Source: Ottelia alismoides
Taxonomy: Eukaryota > Streptophyta > Magnoliopsida > Alismatales > Hydrocharitaceae
Length of the DNA: 64,000 nt
Assembly (NCBI GenBank): GCA_037367405.1
Contig: JAZKJV010001876.1
Location: forward strand, 1,178,001-1,242,000
Direction of reading: 5' to 3'
In this document: positions 22,679 to 36,311 of the stretch, piece by piece
How positions within the stretch are numbered: position 1 is the stretch's first letter
Layout of the letters: each line of letters begins with the position of its first letter
Notes under the pieces: model-generated
What the model was told of the DNA's origin: nothing
Seen by the model: only the letters and a program-made list of their open reading frames with translations
The model's database searches: none
Program-made: the position numbers and the translations under genes

Positions 22679-25600
22679 TGGCTAACGGTCAAAAAGAGTT
22701 GGTTGCAGCAATGCTGAAACATGTCCAATATATCGAACAAATTACACCAATTCAGGAGAGAGAAAGGTAGCAAGAGAAAATGATTTGTTCTCTCCTAAAT
22801 ATATGTTCACTATATTTTTAAACTAGGCAAGCGTTCCTAGGTCGAGCTCAATGAGTTAGAAAGACACATTTGTATTTTAGAGTGAAGAAATACATTTGTG
22901 ATTTTTTCTAATTCTTTTCTCTCCCAAGAGAATCTTTTGATCGGTTTTAATATTTATCTTGTTTATTTGATTTTAATATTTTAATTTCCATTTTATTGTT
23001 TCAAAGTGACATTTTTGAAACAATTGATCTACAATATTATATAAGGATGATTGTAAAAATGTAGTGACACTATATAATAGATGAATCACTTGAGCAACTG
23101 GCTCGAAAAAAACTCAAAAATAGATAAAAACGATTCGAATATAGAAGAATAAAATCCAACAAAATGTGATAAAATCTCTTCGAAATTAGATTCAGATAAA
23201 AAACGTAGAAAAAATACTACACTAAGAATAATGTCCAAAATAGTTTGCAAAGGTCTGAAGTATGTATATCAATATTTAAAAATACAAGGAAAAAAATATA
23301 AGAGCTTCTTTCCATTAGGTCTTGTTCAGGGACCTAATTGCAAGAAAAATCTAGAACCTTTATAATTAGGTCCCCACATGGGGACCTAAAAGCAATTCTC
23401 AAGAACTCTTGGAGGCACTGATGAAATTATAGAAATCTTTGTGGATGACTTACCAATTTTCCACCGTTTCGCCAATCTATGGTCATGATCAGATGAGTGT
23501 AGGCGATCTGGGTTTTTGGCTCTATCCCTGTGTCAGCAGCCTATGCTTTGAGTTCTTCCATCATTCTTCCCCATTTTATTCAGGGACGACAGTGAGTTTC
23601 GTCTACGATCGATCTCCAACGTCAAGCGACGATGGATGTAGTGGTCTAGAGGTAGGGCTAGAAGGGGAGCGTCTTCCCTTTGAGTTCGCCTACTGCAATG
23701 GGAGTAAATTATAAGATAAGGACCTTCAGAAGCTTGGAGGTCGGCGATTAGGTCTTGATATCTCCAGGATGAATGCTGCTATTGATCGATTGATATATTA
23801 TAAAGATGGTGCTCCTTTGATGCTCTAGATGACATAATAACCTGCAAATGAAGGATTAGTGCTTGATTCACATTGGAATCGAGCAAGATTATAAGATGTT
23901 CTTACATTTATATGAGGGTTCCAGGAAGGGTGAATAAGGAAATAAATTAGTCCAATTTCGATAGATTTTGAGTAATGGATCGTGAATAAGAATCAGAGAT
24001 TGACACTTAAGGACTCTAATGATGTGATTAAGATGGCTAATGGAGGGATGAAGATAAAGGGAATCAACAAGATGAAATGGATGTTCTCTTGAGAAATGAG
24101 GGTTTCATACCCTAGGGTTCTTGCTCGACGACCGGTGACTGTTGGAGCTCCATGCTCTTGATGGCGACGATGCAAGGTGGCCAAGAACCTTGGAATGCTC
24201 CTCCATCGATCGATCTTCCCCATAGAACAGGACTTTAGCTCTGTCATGGATGGATTGAGTCAGAGTGAGGTGGAGAAGTTTGTGTGACGTCTAGTTGGTT
24301 AAGGAGAGTTAGTTTGGATGATGAAACTTTATATCAATAAATAAGTGAATCGAAGAGAATTTGGATTTGATCTTGGGATTGGCAAATAGGAAGGTTGTTA
24401 ATTTACGATCTGGATGGATTAGATTAGGAATTAAACGAGAGTGGTATAAATTCATGAACTTGGCTGGTCAGAACAAAAGTTCTAACTGAATCTTGGGAGG
24501 AAGATGGTTGTGGTGCTGACACATATGAGCACCACAGTAGCCAATAAATAAATACCATATAAATTATGTAATAAATATCAAACGATCTTATTTTAAATAA
24601 CTATAAAACAAGAAATGCATATAATTAAATTATGTAATTTTTGATATAGATTATTTTTTATAAGTAATATATTTATAAAATATAAATATAATATTAATAT
24701 ATATAATACTTAAAAAATAGATTTTGTATTTCTAATTAAATAGTTTAATAAATAATTTTTTATTTTATATGTTATTCATTAACAGAATACTAATTAAGAG
24801 TGGTGTGATTTTTTTTGGATTTTAATAAATTAGTTTATAAATATTAATAAATACAAATATATCTTACATAATTCAAATTCATCTTTAATTTAAGATTTTT
24901 GAATTATTGAAAATATTAAATAAGAGTTTTAAATTCTGGAATAATTTATAAATAAATTACAAAATCAATAAATCAAATAAAATTTATAAAATTCATTGAT
25001 ATTATAATAGTATGTTCAGAATAAAATAAATATCCTAGAAACCCAATTGTCATTATGCCCCGAAGCCGACATTTTGCAAATGGATTCCAATTTTAGTGAA
25101 ATCACCTTCATTAATTAGAGAATATTATTTTATGAACTTTAAAGGTGAGTAAAGTGAAATTGAAGTTCATATGAAGAAGTTATGAGGTTCGGAATTGACA
25201 ATTTGAAAGTTGGATTTCTTGGTATTTACACATGTTGTGACTTTTTATGATGTTTATATTTTTACGTACATTTTTGGAATACAGAGAAGAAGAGTTTATT
25301 GAAAATTATGTACAAGAAAATTAATTAAAAATCGTTGAAGTTTTTGGTAAATAATGTCTAAATAAATAATAATGTTCTATGCACATAACTTATTCTATTT
25401 ATTGTTTTCTTCCTTATTTTCTCCTACTTCATTGTTTGTTGTCCAGTCCATGCTGACTTGGTCTCGGATTTAGGTTATACAAATATATCTTGGAGCTATA
25501 TTTATATTTAGTTTATTCATATTATACATATATACATCTTTATAGTCTGCCTCTTTTGTTTTCTTTTTTTATTCATTTATTTATTTATATGTTTTTAATG

Positions 25601-25729
25601 CATAAGAATGCATTTCTATTCATGACTGATATTTTTATAAGATGTGGGATTTAGTGGATATTTACATGATTTTGTTAATGGTTTTAATACAAGCTGTATA
25701 AGATGTTTTAATGAATCATGGATTTATCA
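22679..25729 (-). mobile_element. A3 3' LTR
   Basis: The LTR start on the minus strand is TGATAAATC-CAT-GATTCATTA at 25729-25709, a mutated tip palindrome. The 3' end is at 22679 (TGGCTAACGG on +). Near 22830 the CTAGGCAAGCGTTCCTAGG block corresponds to TTGGGCAAGTCCCAAGG of the other minus-strand LTRs. The segment around 25100-25220 matches the block AAAAGTGAGTAG of S2 and N1. The preceding TGATA (22674-22678) would be the left target duplication; its partner is not in the window. ORFs inside are short and unremarkable. Confidence 0.75.
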
Positions 25730-25775
25730 ACCCCTTATACTTAAACTTGGCTAGTCGCTTAGCAAACACTTATTT
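25730..25775 (-). promoter_or_regulatory. A3 terminal hairpin and polypurine-like tract
   Basis: On the minus strand TTTGCTA-AGCGAC-TAGCCAA forms a short imperfect stem. It is followed by GTTTAAGTATAAGGGGT directly before the LTR, a decayed form of AGTATAGGGGG. Confidence 0.7.
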
Positions 25776-27240
25776 GAAAAATAAGGAAAAGAAAGAAAGT
25801 TCGAATGAATTGATTTTTCTAAACCAGACATGAGAACATACAAATGGTAGAGCTTGTTCAGGCCTAAAATAATCACTTTTTTGGATACTTAACTAGGATT
25901 AGGAATTTAATCTCGACAATCCTCAAGTTCCACAAATCCTTATTTAGGTTCACCTCAACAGCCAGGTCATATCCACTTATCCATATCGCTAACTCTGTCA
26001 ACCTCGGATTCATTTTGTATGATGTGTGAATTGTGTTAGTCTTCATGCTTAAAGAAGCAAAGAAACTGCCCATCCAAATAATACACTCCCATTGAGTCCT
26101 CATCCATCTACTCTTTCCTTGAGGAGGGGGTATTTCCTTCTAACGTAAGGTCATGCTGTATCAACAACCGAATAGAGAGAGAACATAAAAGAATGAAAAA
26201 AGAACTAGAGTGTGACTAATGTAGCCACATCTCCTTGTGAAGCCTAGCCGGTGTAGCTAAGTCTCCACTAAGATGTGCAAGCTTTTTGGAATCTTGGACC
26301 ATTGTGGTCATATTTGGATTTGGTGGCTTATTTTGTTAGTATTGATAATGTTGCTTGCACTACATCAATCTTTTGTTCCCCGATACATATTTTCGTTTCA
26401 TCCATTTCTAAGATCTTAGAAAAAGTGTGCCAATAGATCCTTTCCTCATTTTAAGATTTATTTCAACCCCACAACTCTCATCTTTAAACATTTCTATCAC
26501 TAGAGAAAGAAGAAAATGCACCACTAAAATGAATTACCCTTCACAACCCCATGTAAGTTGAGCTAAGTGTGAAGTGCATGTGTCGAAAATTGGTTCAATG
26601 TTGGAGAGTTAAAGGGATGACACCAAGTGTTCTACTTAGGCAAGTTTAAGTTGAATTCCCAAACATGGTCTCATGGAACCCAAAGATTTAATTCAAAGAC
26701 ATTAAGAGTATAAATTCCAGTTCCTAATTAGGCTTCTTGCAATGAAAGTCAAAGGCCATCATCAAGCACCATCCTTTAGACTATTACTAATAATAAGTTT
26801 GAGAAATCAAACTATTTTGAAAAATGCTAATGTAAATGCAACGATGTTTTTATGAAGTATATTTTTCTGAATTTTAATCATTTTTATGAGTTTTAAAGAT
26901 TTTGTAATTTTTAAGGATTTTAGGACTTTATTTTTATGAAATTTTCAATTTTTATAAACAAGAATATTTATAAGTATTTTACAAGATAAATTACCAATAT
27001 TTTATTTGTATTATTTACATATATGTTATTAAGTTGGATGTTAAATATGTATTATACATATTAAATACATATTTTTAATACAAAATTTAAATTAATAATT
27101 TCATATTATTTTACTTATTTACAAGGATTTTATTTTAAATAAAATTAACCTTTACATAGTTTTTTATGGATTTTATAGATATAGAAAATACATAAAAGTA
27201 TGAGTTATGGACAAAAGTATATATAGAACACACACCCCCC
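25776..27240 (-). other. A3 3' untranslated region
   Basis: Non-coding. The 26000-26330 part resembles the N1 tail (reverse strand TTCTTTT, TGGACC, AGTGTAGC-type blocks) and the A2/A4 tail more loosely. 26800-27230 is AT-rich with no ORF of note. Confidence 0.55.
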
Positions 27241-27640
27241 CATATATTTAGCTTGTGATATTTCCTCATAGCATGAAAAGAGAAAAGGAGGACATAACTT
27301 CTGCTAAGTAAAAGTGGGTAAAAAAGAATAGAAGTCAGCCACGTCCCTACACTTTCGATCTAGTCATCATAAGTATAACGAAAAATAAAAATGAGGTGAC
27401 TGACAGCAAGGAATATACAAATGAAAGAAAGAAGAAAAATGAAATCAACGAAATCACTCGATCCTCCTATACTTAGGATCATGCATCCTAGGTATAAAAA
27501 AGAATGTGTCAAAAAATTAGGGACCAGTGATTGGTGTAAAAGAAAGGGAACTCAAAAGAAAAATAAGAAGAACAAATCAAAAATGAAAATAAATTAACAA
27601 CGATCTCCCTTATACTTAAGATCTTATAACCTAAGTATAA
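27241..27640 (-). repeat. A3 hairpin array (three recognisable stem-loops)
   Basis: 27466-27479 pairs with 27484-27495 (CCTATACTTAGGAT / ATCCTAGGTATA, 4-base loop). 27610-27622 pairs with 27628-27640 (TTATACTTAAGAT / AACCTAAGTATAA). The long two-part hairpin at 27241-27311 is heavily decayed but keeps TATTTAGC and GACATAAC...GCTAAGTA. Read on the minus strand, the order agrees with A1, A2 and A4. Confidence 0.8.
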
Positions 27641-27756
27641 GACGAGGAAAAATGGGAATGAATGGGATCTAAGAAGAATATACAAGTGATGGTGTACTTT
27701 AGAAAACCAAATTGCTCACAAGTCTCTGTACATGATAAAATGAAGTAGAAAAGTAG

Positions 27757-29151
27757 TCATAATATATGTACAAAGTTGATCACCTTAACTCGGGTCAGAT
27801 GATCAATAGTCTCCACGAAGTGCTTCAACATCTGCCCATTCACCATGAACGTCTCTGCACCAAGTGACGCATCTGATATAACTATGCTTCCCTTATCGTG
27901 CACCATCTGACTATGTAAGGTCCTTCCCACTTGCTTTTTAATTTTCCAAGAAAAAATCTCAATTGTACATTGAACAACCTGACTTTCTGACCATATACAA
28001 AGATCTTGTGACGAATGTGCTTGGCGTGCCACCTATTAACACTGTTCTTATAAATGAGGGTGTTCTCATACGCCTGATTTTGAATCTCAACTAGCTAATT
28101 CAGATCCATCTTCATCTTGGTTCCTGCTCTTTGCATATTAAGTGAAATCTCTTTGATACCCCATTTAGATTTGTACATGAACTCTATGAGAAAATATCAT
28201 GACTTCCCATAAACCATTCTGAAAGGATAAGTAACTAAAGGTGTTTTGTATGTAGTACAATATGCTCAAAGAACATGGTCTAGAATATGTGATCAATTAT
28301 TCCTATCCAGTCGTACTAAATTCTGAAGAATTAATTTCACCTTACTATTTGGTACTTCAACCATGTAGTTTGTCGGTGGGTGGTAAGGAGAAGCTACTCT
28401 ATGATCAATGCCATAACTCTTCACTAGCTTTTTCACCTCCTTATTAATAGAATGGATACCCCCATTAGAAATAAGAATAGGCGAAATACCGAATCGTGAA
28501 CTAATATGTTCCTCCAGGAACTTGCACACTGGCTTGCTATCTGTAGTTCATGCAAGTATAGCCTGCTCCCATCTACTAACATAATATAAAACTAGAAGAA
28601 TGTGCTTGAAACCATTGCTTGAAGGGAGCGATCCTATAAAATATATAACCCACGCGTCAAATATCTCGCAAATGATAATTGTTCGCATTGGCATTGCATC
28701 TCTGGCGCTGATTGTCCCTACCGCTCTCTGACAATCTGGGCAACTCTTCACAAATGTGCATGCCTCTCTAGTAAGATTTATCCACCAAAATCTGCTCTGA
28801 AGATCCTTTTGTGTTGTTCTCCTCCCTGAATTATGTCCCCCTGTCTCTAAAGAATGGAACAATGTGAGGACACTATTGTATTCATTATGAGAAATACAAT
28901 GTCTATAGACATGACCTGGTCCCTCATGAAAAAGAATCGGATCCTCCCAGTGGTAGTATTGTACCTCATAAACTAGCCCGTTGACTCAGTCCTTCGACCA
29001 TCCCTGTAGACTCTCCTGTGTAACCCCATAGTTCACATTGTCCGCATAACACAAAAGCCCTATAACTACAAAGATACTCTCATCTGGAAATCTCTCTGCA
29101 ATCTCATGTGTATACTCATATGAAGGTCGCTCTATTTGTAATCAGGAGTGC
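27757..29151 (-). pseudogene. A3 integrase with RNase H-integrase linker
   Basis: The linker lies at about 29143-28863 (HWEDPILFHEGPG), with one TGA. The zinc region (GGHNSGRRTTQK, CPDCQRAVGT) and core follow at 28862-28293. D1 reads VIYFIGS where the family has GIDFMGP, and D2 reads ISNGGIH where the family has ISDGG, so both catalytic aspartates are lost. The third acidic residue is kept in NYMVEVPNSKVK (GAA at 28358-28356). The C-terminal domain (27757-28032) has FMVNGQMLKHFVE. The copy is cut at 29151 by the A4 LTR. Confidence 0.85.
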
Positions 29152-32100
29152 TGATGAATCTGTGATTTGTCATCTTTATTCATTTATTTTAGCTTAATCC
29201 CTTATAAAACACATGTATATAAACTAACTCCATGTTCTTACTAATTATCATATGTGTGTTAATAGTGTATATTTGTGTATTATTTTAACCTAAAATAAAG
29301 AAATAAAGAAAGAAAGGAAAAATAAAGAAAAGAAAAGAATATTGTATATATTTAATAGATACATGCTGACCCGAACCCCGAGAGAAGGCCAAGACTTCAC
29401 ATGATCGACCATGAATAAAGTAGGGGGAGATAGGGTCTTTAATCAGAAAATCCAAAAAAATGTGTGTATTGTAAATACTTCTTACTTATTGTGTAAATCT
29501 GTATAAAACTAACACGATTTTATTTGTATATAGATTGACCGTAAACAAAATAATTTTCAAAACAAAAGTTGTAAATAAAAATGTTTCCTAAATAATAAAA
29601 AATAATTGAACAATGAAATCATGTATATAATAAAAGTAACTACAATCGGAAAAAACCACTAAGCAATAATTGAAAGATCTATTCCGGCTCCATATGAACT
29701 CAGATTGAACCAAACTCACGTCCACTGTATTCTAAATTAAATTACCATTAAAATGCCTATTATTTCATAATTTTGGAGTTATGGTTGAAAAGTCGGTTTT
29801 CTAGGGTGGTTTGTGTAATTTTGCCATTTATTTCTACATATTGTATTGTAAATATTTGTAAATATTTTTACTAATTATTTAAAATAAAAAAATAAAATAT
29901 AAAAATATTAAAACAAAGAAAACTAATTTTCTTATTTACCCATGTATATAATGTCATATATGTATATAACATATGTATATATTTATTTTCTAACTAACTA
30001 CCACAAAAAAATAAAAAAATAAAAATTTAATTTTCAAATAAATAAAGTGATGAAAATACAAAAAAGTAGTTAACTTTTTCAAATATTTTGAAAACACTAG
30101 TTGCTTTTATCTTTATATCATTTCAAATTTCTTTTCTCTTATATCTTATCCTCATCAAAAAATTTTAAAAAATTCAATTTTCATTCTATCTATTAATATG
30201 GCTCCTCGTCCCTCTTTTCAACTTGATCAATCTTTGGTGAGAGGAGCCCAATCTCCTAGAGCCTTCTTGTCGCAGAAGGGTGCCTAGCCTCCGAACCGTC
30301 CGGTGATAGCGAGTCGGCCTTCGTTGAGGCGATAATGGTATTTTCCACTCCTAAGGTGAGATCCACATTTTCTTCTTATTTTTCATCTATATTAACATTA
30401 TTTTAATTTTTTGCATTTTTGTTCATAGTCATTTTTATATTTAGATCTTAAAATCCATCATCATGATTTGATTCGCCCGATCCGATATGGTCATCTCACT
30501 TTCTCGATCGCTACGCATTCTTTTCTACCCCACACGATCTCCCACCTCCGACCATACACAGTGGTCGAAGATGCGGTTCCATCTGCCATTCCTCGTGGAA
30601 CCACACACATTCACATATTCCATTTGATTTTAGGTAAAAATATCTATTCTTTTTCTCTAACATTTGTTTTGTAAAAAAGTATAAAAATAAATAATTAATT
30701 AAAAAATGTTGTTTCTGTTTTGTCTAAAAAATATAAAAAAGGTTTTTTTATCATTTTTGATTTTACAAAAAGCCATGCGGGGTGGCCACCGCCGCCACCG
30801 CCCTTCCAGTCGCACCACACCGTCCAACAGCGCCCATCGCTCCACCATGGCCACTACACTGCCACCCGCTGCTCCTCCGCCCGGCCATCATCTTCGCCAC
30901 AGCTTGAAGCAGCTAACCGCCGCTTCCTCTACCCACCAATCTACCTGAAGAACCACCCCTCGTTGTTCCCCCGTATGAGGCCACTCCATCGTCGACAAGC
31001 ACCATCGGTCGCCCGCGTGACTGCCACCTGTGGTATACGTAAGAGCCACTCGGTCGCATCACGTCCTGCGACCACCACCGATCGATATCCCGTGCTAACC
31101 CGTACGATCGTGCGAAGATGAAGTCAATCTCTGTCGACAGCGCGACCACCACGCCGCAATCCGAGCGTCGCCTCTACACCACCAACCGTCGCAACATCTC
31201 TTGACTAGCAGCTCCCCTCCTCGACGAAACATCGATCACCCATCACATCCCATCTCTGCCTGGACAAGATCCGTCGCTGATCTTAGAGAGAAGGAACAGA
31301 CACCGACAGCGGCCCTTGGCTCCACCTTGAAGAAACGAAGGAAATGAAGAAGTAAACTCTAGGTGGGGGGTTTAATTAAAAAATTGAAACAACCATTTTT
31401 TAATATTGCAACAAAGTCCAGATCCAGAGTTCAAGTCACATGCTTGGCATGTTTATTAGGTAAATTACGACTTTTTTCTGCATATTTATTTCTTGTTATT
31501 ATTTATGCAAGAACTTTGAATATTTGTAGTTTAGTTCCTGACTTCCAAACCTTTGCTTGTTTTTCTTATTGAAATAAATGCTTTTGTTGGATAATAAATT
31601 TCTCAAAAATCATGCTATGTTCCTGATGTGCTTATCTTTCTAGCATAAATTTTTCATTGTATTTTAAATTCATTTATTATTATTAAAGAATAAAAAAAGT
31701 TCTTCTCTCTTCGTGAAATTCAAAATTTCATAAAAATTTTGAATATTTCTCCAAAAATTCTGAAAACATCAAAGTAATTTATTTTATTGTCTTTTAATTT
31801 CTTTCCAAATTTCATGCATTAATTCTTTTGAAAACCCAAAAAATAACAAAAATATTGTAAAAATAATAAAATATTCTACAAAAATTCAAAAATCTTGATT
31901 CCTGGTCCTGTTTGTAGATATTTGCTTATATCTCATCATAAAATAGTTGCTAGGTGTTTTGGGCATTAAAATATTTTTAAGTTAGAAATTACTCCAGGTT
32001 GTGCATTGTTCATCATTTCTGCCCCTATTTTATTTTATAAAAAAAATAAAAAAACATCTGAAAATTCTAAAAAATTTCCCCAAAACATTTCAAAGTCTAA

Positions 32101-32736
32101 AACCCAAAAATATTTTCTTTATATTTTTCTGAGAAAATTGGTATAATTGAAAAATACAAAAAGAGTTTGGTGTGTGTCTTTCTAATCTTGTTCATATTGT
32201 TCTTTATTTGGAATTTTAAAAAAATGCAAAATTAAAATCACTAAAAATTTAAAAATCAGATTATAAAAAAATGAAATAAAAAAAATTAAAAATTAGAAAG
32301 AGAAAATTTTCTGGTTTTTACAAAAACCAAGGATAGTTTGCCTTTGAGAATCCTACTTTTACTCTTAATTGATTTTCACGATTATCTGAATAACCCTCGG
32401 GATCGCACCTATGGGCCTTCCTAACTATCCAAGAAGACACTCGAAACTGGACAACAAACCTACCTGATGGATTGTCGAGCTACAAGTCCTACGACACCCG
32501 AAACAACTTGAGTGTCTGGCCCCAGTCTGGATCTTGGCTAATCAGACATGAAGCCCTGTCCACTATGCAGGTAAATAAGTAGAAAAAATTTCTCTTGCTT
32601 CATTATTCGCTCGTAGTTAATTTTCCAACTTGAGAAGAAGAAAAAAATTTATTTGTTTGTTTGTTGTGGGATTATTTGCGGACAACGACACTTTCATATA
32701 TCACTTGAACCAAAAACCTAATATCATGTGCCAACA
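29152..32736 (+). mobile_element. A4 5' LTR
   Basis: It starts TGATGAATC-TGT-GATTTGTCA and ends ...GTGCCAACA, followed four bases later by the primer site. A 90-base ORF starts at 30198 (MAPRPSFQLDQSLVRGA) and is followed by an AG|GTGAGA splice-donor-like site at 30356. A GC-rich segment lies at 30770-31310. The rest is AT-rich with no coding potential. The Pro/Arg-rich ORFs at 30706-31121 are products of the GC-rich segment and do not recur intact in the 3' LTR. Confidence 0.82.
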
Positions 32737-32739
32737 AAA

Positions 32740-32757
32740 TGGCGTCATTGTCAAGGA
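32740..32757 (+). promoter_or_regulatory. A4 primer binding site
   Basis: TGGCGTCATTGTCAAGGA lies just inside the LTR. It is a decayed form of TGGCGCCGTTGCCGGGGA, the tRNA-Asp-type site common in Athila-like elements. N1 carries TGGCACCATTGCCGGGGA. Confidence 0.8.
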
Positions 32758-34163
32758 GGCATGGAGAGGGTAGTTAGGTTTCCCTTTTGACTTGTTATTC
32801 TTGGTTGTAAATATCTGTTTACATTTTCCATTCACTCCATTCTTCGTATCCACTGCATTCATTTCATTATTTGTGCTCATATTTTTATAATTGTGTTTCT
32901 TACATATTCTCTCTTTTCTTTTTCTTACGAGGGCCCACCGAGCAAAGGAGGCGATCCTAGGAGAGCCGAAGCACCCAAGCAAAGAGGAAGTGGCTTTATT
33001 CATCTCGAAACCACATGAGTGCGCAAGAGGAGGAGAAGAATATTTTGAGAGAGGCCATCATTTTGAACATAGATAGTTTTCTTATTTATTTTAGCATTTG
33101 AACTCTTGTAAAAAGGACATTCATTTGTTGCGGGGTCTGTTTCATGACCTCACCAGATTTGTTTTCATCGCCTTTATTTTCTTTGTTTCAAGTAGATTTC
33201 GTGAGCTACCTATGGATTTCTTTAATTAATTTGCTTGAGCCAGGTAATTAATTAGGCCCAAACACCCTAAACAAAAAATTTTGTACCTATATAGTAGAGC
33301 GTAATTTGGACTTAATCAAATTAACTTGTTCTTTCTCGTTAATAGAAGCTATCATCTAGGATGGTTCACTTGCATCATATAGGATAGTTTACCTTTCTGC
33401 ATTGAAATTCTGCGTGGATCATTTTGCATGTAGAGTGCTGGCGACAAGATACGCATCTCTAACCTTTGCATGCGTCATTGTTTTTAATCGTGCATTGAGA
33501 TTTCTGATCACCTTCCTCGTTTTCACTCACATAAGTTAAAAAGGAAATTGGAAACTCGGTAGGCGATTCATTGAAAATATTTTAACCAAGTGACAACTTC
33601 CTAAAATACGTGACTGCTAAAGAAAACTCGACCCTACAATAATGCAATGAAAAATCATTGTTTTGGGGAAAGTAACCCCCTCATTATTTGGTTTGTATGT
33701 ATCAAGAGAGCGACCCGCACACTAGGATAGAACCATCCCCGAACTCTTTTCAGACTAATGTCCTGGGTTAGTCGTTCTCTAGTGAGGATCTCTCCGATAG
33801 CCGGTAAAGCTCTCTGAGACATCCCTTAGCAACTTGAATTTATCGGGTAGCTCGTAAACAATCCACAATCATACTGGCTGGGAAAGATATAACTTTGGGA
33901 TTTGTCCAGTCTCTTGGGAGCATTGGGTTCCTAACAGCTCGCTTTAACCACTCTGATAGATTGTATTATCATCAAACTCTAAAATTGACAAGATAATTAA
34001 CCAAACCTTTACAGTCTTCACATTGAGTTGAGTTGATGAACTAGGGGTTTGTATTGTGTTTGATTGATAGTGATAAAGATCCTTCTGCACATTTTGCGCC
34101 TTCATTCACTTTGACTCTTGCATTGACCATCATGCTCTCGCATCCTGCCTATTGATTTTGAAG
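32758..34163 (+). other. A4 leader
   Basis: This 1.4 kb of non-coding DNA lies between primer site and gag. The part at 33770-33965 (CTAGTGAGGATCTCTC, CGATAGCCGGTAAAG, then CTGGCTGGGAAAG) resembles the N1 leader at about 56815-57005 on the other strand. A shared leader block fits a packaging signal, but that is inference. Small ORFs such as 32891-33076 show no family features. Confidence 0.6.
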
Positions 34164-36311
34164 ATGTCAGATCAGAGTATTTCTCGTTCGGACTTTGCGA
34201 TCCTTCTATGCTCTGAGTCGTTCACCTTCTATTCGGGGAGATCGCTTCATGAATATCCCTTTTTCTCCACTTCACCCTTCACAACATCCATGAATCCACT
34301 ATTTGAGATTGGCTTTAATCTCGAATTAATATATGAGACTCCATCAATTCTGAGCACTAATCTAGTGGCATGCACATTTTCAGAGTCAAGCTTCGGACAC
34401 TTAATGCCACCAAATGGAAAGGGAACCATGTTGGAGCAGAGAGAGATCACTAGTATCATGTTAGCCTCTATTCGATCAGTTCAATCCCAGTTAACAGAGC
34501 AGGATGATTTTCAGACCATACTGAGAGATATGATTCTCGAGATGAGACAAGAAAGAGAAGATAGGAGAGAGGGGGATAAAACAAACCCTAAAGGTGGGAA
34601 TGAGGGAGAAGAACCTCACATAGATACTGAGGTAAGCCTACATTAAAGGATGCCTATAATCCAGTGGCAGGTCAGACAAATTCTTGGATTGAAATCCATG
34701 CAGTTCATGGGCATTTTGAGCTTAAGCCTACTATTTTACCTCTTCTCTCAACATTCCATGGAAATATTAATGAAGAACCTTATATACACCTCCAGCAGTT
34801 CGACCGCATTTGTGGAATAGTACACTACCCAAATGTCCCATTAGAGGTACTGTAGATGACAGCTTTTCCATTCAGTCTGATGGACAAAGCTTTGTATTGG
34901 TTAAATCACTTGGGGAAGGTTGTCACTACTTGGGAAGAGTTGAGGTCCACATTTTCTGAACAAATATTATCCGCTCAGATGACTCAATCAAATGCGATCC
35001 TTGATTGCCCAGATGCTCCAAGAGCCTATTCACGAGGCATGGGAAAGATTCAAAGATTTGAAGGAGAAATTCCCCCATCATGATATTCCAAAGACCAACC
35101 TTGTATAAAATTTCTTTGGGGGTTTAAGCATAGAAAATCAGAAGTTGGTACATGTCGCTTATGGGGGAACCACTTCAACAAGGACAATGATGTCATGTAT
35201 CAAATTTTTGACGAGATGGTAGAGAGTTCAGCAACTCTTTCTTCTTCACGTGCTTTTCAAAAGAACCCCATCACCACCCCTGCAATACTCCACAAGGATG
35301 TCAACATGATGGTATCAAGCGGAAAGGGTGGACAATTCTGATCTGACCATTATTGGAAATCACCTATACAAAGTGGACATCATTGAGAAACAATCGAAGG
35401 AGCTTGAGAAATTCAAGTGATTCAGCAGAGGATGAAGAACCCGGATAAGCTGGATGAGATAAAAAAGCACCTGGAGCTTCTTGTGAGTAAGATCAATGCA
35501 GTTCATAGTGTGAGTGCATCAACCAATACCTCTACATGGGAGCAAACTTCTTCCACCCAGCAGAGTAGCGGAGGACCATCCACAGTTCAGCATGTCTACT
35601 ACGTATAGACACCTGATCAAGATCAGCATCATGCACATCAGATAGTTCCATACCAATAGGAAGTAGCCTACATTCTTGAGCAGCAGTCCACCTCCACCTG
35701 CCATTCAGGAGGTGAATGGTATCTAGTTCGACCATGAGCGAAACCAGCCCCGTCCATCAGGGCAAGGTCAGTTGGGTTCACAGCAGGATCAAAGACCCTC
35801 CCACCAGCTTCAGGGAGGCAGACAACAGCAGTACCAGCACGAGCAGTTCCACTCTCACTTTCAGTCTCCACCATAGTTCCAAAATTAGAGACAAGGCCAG
35901 CCACAATAGTCGTCCATATATTTTCCTCATCATAACCAGTAGCAGACTCCATATTATGGACAGTATCCTCCCTCTCCTCGTCCTCATTATCAGAATCCGT
36001 ATGGTTACCAACAACCTCCATACCATCAGTCTCAACGACAGCTAGTCAATGAGAAACCTGAGGCCCTTTCAGTCAACCCAGCACTGTACCAACTTGCATT
36101 GCTTATGAAGAACATGAATGAACTGACTCAGCAGATTGATGACCTGACCACCAGCAAGACACTGATTCTAGCACAGGTTGAAGCCAACCCCAACAATTTC
36201 AGATGCAAGAAGCAGGTAGCCAATAGACCACCCAACCCCGAGACAGGTATGCCCCTTGATTTTACCTGTTTATCTGACACCATTCATCTCAGGAGTGGTA
36301 GGAGATTATAG
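34164..36311 (+). pseudogene. gag: A4 gag
   Basis: 34164-34646 encodes an N-terminal region (MSDQSISRSDFAILLCSESF...) ending in a charged stretch (EMRQEREDRREGDK). The frame then shifts, and 34664-35083 carries the capsid core: FHGNINEEPYIHLQQFDRIC, ALYWLNHLGKVVTTWEEL and, in a shifted frame, HEAWERFKDLKEKFPHHDI. A TAG at 34853 splits the core. 35417-36311 covers a coiled-coil-like stretch, a Q/S/Y/H-rich linker and TIHLRSGRRL, the LRSGR motif that precedes protease in Athila-type polyproteins. No zinc knuckle is visible. Confidence 0.82.

Larger units (their letters stand above)
22679..29151 (-). mobile_element. A3: Athila-family element, 3' half (minus strand)
   Basis: Read on the minus strand from right to left: the end of the RNase H-integrase linker, integrase, hairpin array, 3' UTR, polypurine-like tract, then the 3' LTR ending at 22679. 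It is inserted in the protease fragment of the preceding unit. Its own 5' part is displaced by the insertion of A4 at 29152. The pol fragments are decayed. Confidence 0.82.
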
